Assembly (NCBI RefSeq): GCF_905163445.1
Contig: NC_053187.1
Coordinates: forward strand, 8,246,001 to 8,310,000
Length of the DNA stretch: 64,000 nt
Source: Pararge aegeria
Lineage: Eukaryota; Arthropoda; Insecta; Lepidoptera; Nymphalidae
Direction: 5' to 3'
Within the stretch, counting starts at the first letter, position 1. Every line of letters starts with the position of its first letter. The notes below the pieces were generated by a model. It ran no database searches and was not told the DNA's origin. It worked only from the letters and a program-made list of their open reading frames with translations. Shown here piece after piece: positions 55,497 to 64,000 of this stretch. A program made the position numbers and the translations under genes.

Positions 55497-55705
55497 CCTT
55501 GACTGCAATTACAAGTTGTGGTAGTGATGATGCAGTTTAAGATGATAGCTGGCTAGCCTGTTAGAGGTTGGTATGGCAGTTCTATTAAAACCATACCTCT
55601 AATAATTTTCTACGCGCCAGCGTACCGGAAATCTACAACGCTTGGCAGTACGTCTTGAATTTGGGTGTTAACTAGCCGCAGCGAAATTCTCCAACCAGAT
55701 AAATA
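55497..55705 (-). mobile_element. SINE (family 3) copy
   Basis: CTTGACTGCAATTACAAGTT, TAGTGATGATGCAGTTTAAG, CTGGCTAGCCTGTTAGAGG, TTTCTACGCGCCAGCGTACC and TTGGCAGTACGTCTTGAATT are in family order. It begins next to the (AT)n tract. Confidence 0.65.
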
Positions 55706-57269
55706 TTAAATATATATATCTACCTTCGATTTTAATTCTGCGTTTACTGAAAATGTTGGTGTTTGTAACCTGAAAAGAAGCACTGAATTAAGCGGTACTT
55801 AGACACGTTTCTTTGCCAAGCAAATACATAAATATAGCTAATGAAAAGTAACTCATTCCTTTTATTATAAACGTCACTCGCCAGTGAAGTTTAGAATAAC
55901 TAAGTAACTATCATCGATATAAAGGAATAGTCAAGGTCTTCGTGATAAATATTCTATATGAATTCGACCCATAAATAAATCAGCGCCATCTATTAGAATA
56001 CTATCTCATGAAAGGACCACGAATGAACGTCGCATTTTTATCACTAAGTAAATACGACCTAACCTTGTTATTCGAACCCAGTATTTTGTGAACCGTAGTC
56101 GAAAATGCTTACCACTATACCGAGAAAAGATTTCTCGTGCCAACACAAATTCTACGCCGACAAAGTAGCCTAGTTTGATGTTGAAACTGCATCTTATTGA
56201 GCTCATAATATTACGTTTATATTAACCTAACACTAGATAAAAAAATTGTCGTATTGTGTGGACTTATTTTCAGAATGGCTAACAAAGCAAATTTTGATTT
56301 GTACTAAAGTTGATGACGTCCGTGATTGACATGTTTTAGGTTTTATTTTGACTCTGTAAAATAAAGTACATTGGTGCGAGCTTAGTTCGGACAGAAGCCA
56401 GTCATGTTATGAAGAGAATTTTGTACGGTTTTAATTACATAGTTGATTACTAGGGGTACGGAAAGGGAAGTATACGTATTCACATGCGATAACCCCTGAG
56501 TGTTTCAATGTGACCCCCCGCACAGGACAGGCTTTGACGTCATCACTCCCACGTACGTTCCAGCTCCCTAGGGACTCGGGATGTAAATAAAATACGATAT
56601 AATTGAACGAAGTTTCCTCCTTTGGAGTTTTATTTTGGTTTCATGTTACTGTACAACAAAACAAAATCGTACAAAAACTTATATTTCTTTGGTAATTTGA
56701 ATATCTTATTATTTACCTGAAATATCGGATTAGCAGAGGACTTTTTTGCCTTAAAATCTTATCTAATTTCTTTTTACTCATATTATACATGTGAAAGTTA
56801 TGGACGTAAGTTATTCCTTCGCCACAGTGACTGAACCGTTTTGGCAGGAATTTAGGTGATATGCCTATGACCTGAATAAACACATAAGCTATATTTTATC
56901 CTGGAACAAACAAAAGATTCCGCAGGAATTACTACGAATTTAGATCTAGCTGAATTATAGCTTGTGCCTAGCACAAGTAAATTTTAAACATTTTAGGTCA
57001 ATGTAAAGCAGTTATTGTCCCTTTTGAGTGTCAAAGTATGCTTAAAAAACGGTCGAATTTTTTTTTATTGCGTTGACTTAAAAGTTTGATTTTTGTAAAG
57101 CTCCTAGGGACTGCAGATCTGAGAATTTGATATTAATTTCGACTTTCGTAATTGATTAACAGGCATTCTTAGAAAAATAAATTCTCTTCTTCTTAGTCGT
57201 TACAGTCTTTACAGACTGGTCGTGGTCGTCATCTGGGTGTTGTGCGTCGCTTTACGAACGTCGAAAAAT

Positions 57270-57482
57270 AAATAATAATGAATAAATATACTACGACAAT
57301 CGCAATCTATCTCCAAAGTAAGCGTTAGCTTGAATAATATACATAAATACTTATAATATACATATCAACAGACACTAAAAATCATTCATGTTCATCACAC
57401 AAACATTTTACAGTTGTTGGAATCGAACCCATGGCCTTAGACTCAGAAAGCAGGGTCGCTGCCCACATCCAATCGGCCATCA
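57270..57482 (-). mobile_element. tRNA-derived SINE (family 1), minus orientation
   Basis: ATAAATATACTACGACAATC, ATTCATGTTCATCACACAAA, GTTGTTGGAATCGAACCCAT and CTCAGAAAGCAGGGTCGCTG. Head slightly decayed. Confidence 0.75.
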
Positions 57483-57659
57483 TTGTCAGAAAAAGGAACA
57501 TAATAGACAAACCGACAACGAATAAGTAGGTCCTTCGAATATTTGATAGCATAAAGAAATTAGTTAACACATAAAAGCCCCAAATATTATAGTTTATCAT
57601 AAAATAATCTAACATAATCTAATCGCCACCCACATTTTCTCCTTCCACTTTGTGGCTTT

Positions 57660-58285
57660 GAGAAGACTCAAGAAAAGTTGGTACGACTTGAAACCAAATT
57701 CGCGCAAGTAATTAAACGTCGACGTCTATTTTCATCTTGGGTATTCATTCCGCCTCACTGATTTACCCTTTCTGAATTCCGAAACCTGACTGTAATAAGT
57801 GAGGTTTATACATAGTTAGACCTACCTAGATTCACTGTATATTCAGCGATGTTCTTATCATTTTTTAAACGGTTCACATAAATACAAGTAAATAACTGTT
57901 GAAATATATTTTGAAATAGATGTAATAGCAGACTTTCCGTTCACATCAGTCAAGTTTAAGGCTACATTGTGTAGTTCAGCACACAAAAGAAAAGTTAGTA
58001 GAATTTCGCACGACAAGGTCTATTTTGGGCGTACGTGTTCCTTTCGTCACGATGATTTACCCTTTTTGAGCTCAGAAGTCAGTTTTGTTATATCCAAAGG
58101 GAAACCTACCTAGTTATACCGATTGTCTTTATAAAACCATCGTTAAACCACCACCGTTTTGACTTTTATAAAGATGTTTTAATCGAAGGAGGTCTTCGAT
58201 TAGTTACACAGCTGTTTCAAATAATATATTTATATCATATAAGTTTCTGAAACAAATGTATCAGCGGACTTTCTCTATCCGACAT
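57660..58285 (+). repeat. Diverged tandem duplication of about 320 bp
   Basis: Copy 1 (about 57665-57955) and copy 2 (about 57985-58285) share AAGAAAAGTT-GTA, GGTCTATTTT/GTCTATTTTC, GATTTACCCTTT-TGA, AACCTACCTAG and AGCAGACTTTC/AGCGGACTTTC in the same order. Copy 2 carries the insertion site of the LINE at 58275. Confidence 0.5.
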
Positions 58286-58740
58286 CCCAACCCTCTCATA
58301 GTTGCGGCTTCTTTTTACTCACCCAACCTTAGCGCCACTCTCAACAAGAGGAGGCCTAAACATATCCTTCACGACCCTGACGATCAGATTACTACTGACA
58401 ATGCTCCCTATCAGAACACACAATCAACCTATGAACAGCGTCTTCGCCGGCGAAGACGAGGTCCCCGACTTCTAACGTCAACCGGACGTGGGCTCGCACC
58501 ACGTTCTCGGAAGCGTGCGGATTAATCACCGTCCGTAACCCTTTCACTCCAATCGTCGCCTGAGCCGAGGTTCGGCCTCACATGAGGCGCCCTCAGGCCG
58601 ACGATCCCTTCGCTTCTTCAAGCCCTAGGGTTCAAACTCTTCCTGGCAGAGCCCCATTCCGAGGCTCGCCAACAAGCCCGCGTTACGCTGTTAAAATCAT
58701 TAGGGTTAATCAGCTACACACAATCCGAAAAAAAAAAAAA
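58275..58740 (+). mobile_element. 5'-truncated LINE with poly(A) and 12-bp target duplication
   Basis: Flanked by identical AGCGGACTTTCT at 58263-58274 and 58741-58752. It ends TAATCAGCTACACACAATCC plus a 15-base A run. The first part can be read as an Arg-rich C-terminal ORF remnant (QRLRRRRRGPRLL) ending at 58525, and the rest is 3' UTR. A second copy of the 3' end is at 7988-8197. Intact duplication and clean tail suggest a fairly young insertion. Confidence 0.85.
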
Positions 58741-58935
58741 AGCGGACTTTCTGTCCGCAATTAATTTAGTTGCAAATATTGCATTTTTTTATCTATCATG
58801 CCTGAAATTACGTCTGTGTTAGGGCGTGCTGGACTAGAAAATGTCTATTAGCCTTAGCTATTAGCTCTTGTCTAGATATTAACGTTCATAGTCCAGTAAC
58901 TTAGTGTATGTGATAGTTAAAGGTAGTTTTAACTT

Positions 58936-59199
58936 TTGTTGGTTTTGGGTGGTATTTTGATGAAATCAATTTTTGGAATGTATATTCCAGATCACGGACC
59001 ACGACGATATTTGACATCTGTATCATTGATTTCGATATTAATTTGTCAAGCCCGTTGTAGTGACCTAGCTGACGCTACAATTTCACATTTCCCATCATGT
59101 TATACACAAGATGATATAAGGTGGCTCCAATCTCTGGCCAATATAAATGCTAATTCTGGATGGCGTCCACGATTACTATATTTATGCTCGAGAACATAG
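58936..59199 (+). other. Unassigned 87-codon ORF
   Basis: Plus ORF whose middle looks like a weak signal sequence (TSVSLISILICQARC) followed by a Cys-containing polar part (SDLADATISHFPSCYTQDD). Composition is less AT-rich than around it. A TATATTCCAG acceptor-like sequence lies inside at about 58981-58990, but using it gives a stop in the frame I tested. Could be an exon of an unknown secreted peptide, a transposon remnant, or chance. Confidence 0.2.
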
Positions 59200-62100
59200 T
59201 GTAGAAGCACTTTCAAAGCTGGATTAATTTTAATGTATTGGCCATGGATTTTTAGTAGTCATTTTCTACAAACATATTATCATTTGTGTGTGTGAATTAA
59301 TTTTGACAAGATTTTGGTCAATAATTATTTTGTAATCTATAGGGATACGTCGGGTCTATTACTGACTAAACGCGCTAATTCCCACTAGTAGGTACAACCG
59401 TTTAGTTCAACCGTTAAACTAGTGAAACTTTTCCACCCAATGCTCCGAATCGTCGTTTGGTAAATGTACACAATCGCAACTATAAAAAGTTGCATAGTAG
59501 GTAGAACTTTAAATAGCGAGACTATAAACAATAACGAGATTATAAGTTTTATTTACCAAATAAAGCTATACCAGTTGAAATTCAAATCATGCGTAAACTA
59601 ATGGAAAAGAGATTCGACATAGATCAACATATAATTACTATCGGTAGAAGAAATAGTTATCCCAGTTAAATTAAATGAAAATATACAAATGCATTACATT
59701 ACAAACATATCTAGTGCATAAAGCGTGAATAACTTGATATGTAGCAGTGCAGTTTTTATACCGGTATTAAGGACGTTGTATGAGAATGGAGGTTGGACAT
59801 CCGATACTGCAGTCTTTGGTTTCACGCAATCATTGCAGTTCACGTCCACGCAACAGCTGATTTTCATTTGTTAATATAAGTAGAAACCAGTTAGTTTGGA
59901 ATAATTCTGTTTATCGTCCTAAGCTGGACTTACATTTTCGTCCAATTAGGTTGTATTTTAATGTAACTGTAATTTTATTAGGTACCAATTAATTTTAAAC
60001 CAAAAACTAAATTTAAAAAAAATGCGAAAATTCGCGAATGTAAATTAACGTTGGAATACAATACAATTAAATGATTTCTTAATGACAATATAAATAACGT
60101 TATGCTAGTAAACTTACTGCATTATTATGTTTAAAAGCAAACTACTGCACTTGAATCTGGACATAAAATTAAAAATTAGATATAGATGCATTTATATTTC
60201 AGAATTTAGTTTTTAAGGAAAGCGTTATCTCCTGGCTTCTTCTTGAATCTGCTTTTGGTTAAAACGGCTGCAGTCAGAATTAACGTTTCAAAAATGCATG
60301 TTAAATAGGCCAACATGGAATAAACGATGTTGTATTTATATTTGCAGCTAGCTGCCACGCAATAGCTTAGTACTTTGTTTTTCATAATGTGAAGAAAAGG
60401 CGCTTAAATGTGCACATTGCTGCGATGCCAACTTTTCAGTAAGCTTAGTAGACCGCACAAACAGATTTGTATTTGAATTATTCATTCCCATTTCAATTTT
60501 GGTATGTGGATCATTCCTCTTTTACAATAGGATATGTCCTGAGTAAAGTAGCCTTATTTATTTAGGTACTTTGATTAAAATAATTATTCGTTTAACGAAT
60601 TGTTTGAAGGCTTTTGATATATTTTGTGTCATCGCCTCGTGCGAACGTTTGTCATAAACAATATCTGTGGTTTGTGGTCTTGTTACTGTCGCCATACTGC
60701 TATTGCTATAGAATTGAAATGTGGGCTATCTAAAAGTTAAGCATTCACTTTTCAGAATAAGTTTAATCTAAAACGAATAATTTTAAATATACTGGTAGCA
60801 TAATATTCCATATTCCATGTGGGAGCAATTTGTTTTTCTTTTTCGTAAAATGGTTATAATTCTCCCATTTTGTAACATCAAAGCCAAAAGAAATCTCGAC
60901 TTCTGTAATTATGGCGTTTTCATATTTACCTGACAGTTAAGCGGATTGCGCAAAAGTTGGAAACTTTGAAGTGGAAAAAATTCAGCATAAATAGGTCTCT
61001 GCGTAAAAATTCCTGTTAGCAATTTTTATAGGCATGAATATCAATTTGTTACGGTTAAGCTCATCACGTGTAGTCTCTTTGATGTTTCTGGCAGCTATTT
61101 TTGCCTTGTGCTAACAATTTGTAACAAGATCGTTTGAAAGTATAGCAAAATTATAACGAGCTATTCCGATATTTTACTACCAAAATTACAAACACATTTA
61201 TTGACCTTCCAAAATTAACTTTTACCGGTTTTTCTTTTACTTCCTTTTCCTAACTACTTTAACAGATTTTTAATATTCTATCGTTTTATACGAAAACGTC
61301 CTAAAGATTATTTTATATACTTTTCTTAAGTGTATTCAGGTATGTGAAAGTTTTGCTTTCAATCTTTTCTTTCGCTTATCACCACAATATACTTCGACCA
61401 CCGCGTCGCATCGCCCGCCCTTAAGCTATCATATTCAAGAATTCTTTGAATCAAAGAGATGTTTGCGTTCACACCAAAACAATCACTTCAGTTTTTTTAT
61501 TTATAGAATTGAAATAGTTCAAGTGTTATCACTAATCTAAGTTCTTAAGTGTCTAGCTTCTTTATTTTCTTTCCGTCTTTAATTTACTAAGTGACGAACG
61601 AAGATAATTAGAAAACCTAACAATGTATTACGGACCTATTCGCTTTGTCATTTCTACTTCTGTGCGTCCGTCATCGGTTAGAGTTTTACTTCGTTTAGCT
61701 TATTTTAGGAAAAATGTCAAGCCCCATAGACTAAATATTTTTGCTTCTAACGACAAATATTATTACAAGCTCGGTTTAGTTCCACTGGAAATTGTATAGG
61801 TTAAAGAATATGAAACTGTGCAAACCTTTGAAATTGCAGCAAGCCATTCCTATTTCCAGTGGTGAACCGTCACTTTGGACGCCTAATTTGAATGCGGTTT
61901 CAAGTGTTGAGGCTCCGCAGTTTGCACATTTTACTAGAAGAGTCAGATAAAATCAGCAGTAGGTAAATCTAGATCTAGATTTAATTAATGGTACTTCTGT
62001 TTGCTTATATTGTCTTTTGTGTAAATAAATATTACGATGCCCGATACATTTTGTTACGACCAAATAATCTATTTGATGCTTATCTGAATCTAGCTACTTG

Positions 62101-63140
62101 TCGAAGTATTATGCATGTAACTGCTTTGTAATGTTTCTGATTTTAGAAGGCACCCAGGAGAAACCCTAGGTTAAGATAAGTTTTTAGCCTTATTATAATA
62201 AATGCAGATTATGTTTATATTTTTAAGCGCGCTAATGTGAGCTCAGAATATAAGAATGTTTTAGATAGCCAGATTATTGAAGAGAGTTTCAAGGCGATAT
62301 AAAGCCACGCTACAACCCGTAAGGGAAAAAAAGGAACACGATGAAATACACATGGTTGTTTTCATAAAACGTTGCTTGCGTACATTTATTTTTCAGGGAC
62401 TTTGTGTCAAATTTTCTTTCTTTCTACTTACAAAAAAACTGGAATAGGCTATATTATAGCCTCTTTATAAATTGTCTGTGAAAAAATATCTAAACCTTGG
62501 CAAAAACCGCATCATAATCCGTTGCGTGGCGTCGTGTTAGTGAAGTAGACAGACACCGAAAGCGACTTACTTTGCTTTTAATACTATGAAGAGATCCTGG
62601 ATACGTTTATCATGTTAATAAAGGCGCAAACCGTAGGGGGTGATATTTACAGTGGTGCTCGTGCGTGCCTTATCTCAAAGCACGTAACTCTGGAGTTGGG
62701 GTTTGCGTTTGCTTTTTACTGGTATATTACAAAAATTAGGATTTACTCTATACAAATGTTACGAATTCATAGCTTCACTGTATTTGCAGCTTCATTAAGC
62801 TCTTTTTTATTTATTCATCCTGACATCCTTTAAACACGACTGATCAGAGTTTTTGACCGGGACTCTAGGCTGTAGGCAGACGATGGATACAAAATGGTAT
62901 AAGTATTCCTTCTGCATTATGGGTCTTAAACATGATTATAAGCAGTCTGGTTCTTATCCCATTCTATGGAGTCTACCACATACGTACTGCTTTTATCAGG
63001 CCGCTAATTATGCACTTATTTTGCAAGACTATTTATTTATGTTTACTGCGGAAAGTCTTCCCTCTTTTTCACTTTTACATGCATATTTATTAAATTTCTA
63101 AAATAGGCAGTGCTGTTGTGAAGTATACAGGGTTCAATAA
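59200..63140. other. Intergenic or intronic AT-rich DNA, no gene recognised
   Basis: Nearly 4 kb with almost no recognisable SINE or LINE and no credible ORF (62612-62833 and 62853-63101 are short and featureless). It could be part of the first intron of the gene proposed at 54.8-55.2 kb. Confidence 0.5.
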
Positions 63141-63142
63141 AA

Positions 63143-63509
63143 AGTACCAGAAAGCACTCGGCCTGGAGCTGCTTACATTAACAGTAACAAGTTTTGGACT
63201 GTCTTTTTTTTTTATTTTAATAACTCGATAGTTTGTGAAATATTTAATATTTTATATAGATACTCTACTTGTTACTAGTCTGTAATGTAACATCGGCAAC
63301 AGCGCGCGAACCACGACTCTATCGCGCGTGCTCGCGGCGGTTTGGCAACAGAGACATGTTTTTGGTTCCACAGTGTAATGTCAATTTACAGAAACAACAT
63401 GATTTATTATATTTTTTATATGAAATAAACAAATAGTGAAATTTGAAAAGTCGTAGAACAAAAGTGTTTTTAATGACATGAACTACAAGGCGGAGAGCTT
63501 TCTGGTATT
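63143..63509. mobile_element. DNA-transposon-like repeat with inverted ends (copy 2)
   Basis: Left end AGTACCAGAAAGCACTCGGC, right end GCGGAGAGCTTTCTGGTATT, imperfect inverted repeats. The interior aligns with 43141-43548 but also keeps a CpG-rich piece (GCGCGCGAACCACGACTCTA, GCGCGTGCTCGCGGCGG) that is AT-decayed in copy 1. Confidence 0.7.
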
Positions 63510-64000
63510 TTTTTAAATATATTTTTTTACACTATTTGCCCGGAAATTTTGTCTACGTCAATCTCTGATCCCTGAACCACAACTATGCAAAAACCCATGC
63601 CGATCTCTTGCGCGGTGAAAAACAAAACAAATCGACCCTATAAAGACTTTTCCGAGATATACCTAAAGTAGCCTATATGCTAGACTGTAAGACTAAGAAA
63701 CAAATAAGAAAATGTTACATACTATAACCTTTTTATTTTACATCCATCCTTTGACTAGAACCTACATAACTCTGCTCTATGTTTTCGCACTTTAAATAGC
63801 AGAACTGTCTCGTAGAGTTAGTAACAGCAACACATCCAATTTGTCATCCAGATCCAAAAGGTGGAGCAATTACAATTTCTACGGGAAATACGAAACGTCA
63901 GATTGCGAGCGAGTATCGGGTCGCCGAAATTGCGTTTTTAACTGAGTTTCATGTTTTTAAGTGAACCAAAAACTGTTTCCTTTTTAAAATATTTTATCTT
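63510..64000. other. Window end, no gene recognised
   Basis: AT-rich; GGAGCAATTACAATTTCTAC and GCGAGCGAGTATCGGGTCGC stand out slightly, but no frame or splice pattern supports an exon. Confidence 0.4.

Larger units (their letters stand above)
55188..57269. other. Intergenic or intronic DNA, no gene recognised
   Basis: AT-rich with an (AT)n tract and a family 3 SINE. Around 56810-56950 it resembles a degenerate widespread lepidopteran repeat (ACTGAACCGTTTTGGCAGGA). ORF 56006-56206 is not credible. Confidence 0.5.

Noticed and set aside
62612..63101. Two short plus ORFs
   Set aside because: No domain, no codon bias, and in AT-rich sequence; treated as chance.

Overview
The window is nuclear DNA of an insect, almost certainly a moth or butterfly. 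It is AT-rich, with short exons separated by kilobase introns and short tRNA-derived SINEs and 5'-truncated LINE tails of the kinds common in Lepidoptera. No bacterial-style operons, rRNA, CRISPR array or free-standing tRNA gene were seen. I rebuilt the multi-exon genes by hand by joining exons whose splice phases match.

Layout. (1) 1-9600: repeat-rich intergenic DNA. (2) 9609-10475, minus: single-exon THUMPD1 (Tan1-type) RNA-binding adaptor. (3) 12297-27435, minus: an 11-exon secreted lipase of the pancreatic type (521 aa) with Ser-Asp-His triad, a full-length lid and a C-terminal PLAT-like domain. Its introns hold many SINEs, MITEs and inverted repeats. (4) 27440-32084: intergenic repeats. 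(5) 32085-40786, minus: 8-exon aurora borealis (bora, 675 aa), cofactor of Aurora A/Plk1, with two DSG-type degron motifs. A small membrane-protein-like ORF lies on the opposite strand in its intron 2. (6) 41697-42689, plus: single-exon, membrane-anchored torsin-like AAA+ ATPase, head-to-head with bora. (7) 42690-46943: long AT-rich stretch between two convergent genes. (8) 46944-48476, minus: a complete but intronless CaMKII, probably an old functional retrocopy. (9) 48477-64000: no confident gene, one candidate CpG-rich first exon near 54.8-55.2 kb, and scattered repeats, including a LINE insertion with a perfect 12-bp target-site duplication.

The genes do not form a pathway. Bora, THUMPD1 and torsin are cell-biological housekeeping types, the lipase is a secreted digestive or lipid-mobilising enzyme, and CaMKII is a signalling kinase. 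The most notable items are the intronless intact CaMKII, the torsin-like protein with a canonical GKT Walker A, the insect lipase that keeps both lid and PLAT domain, and several perfect or near-perfect inverted repeats inside the lipase introns.
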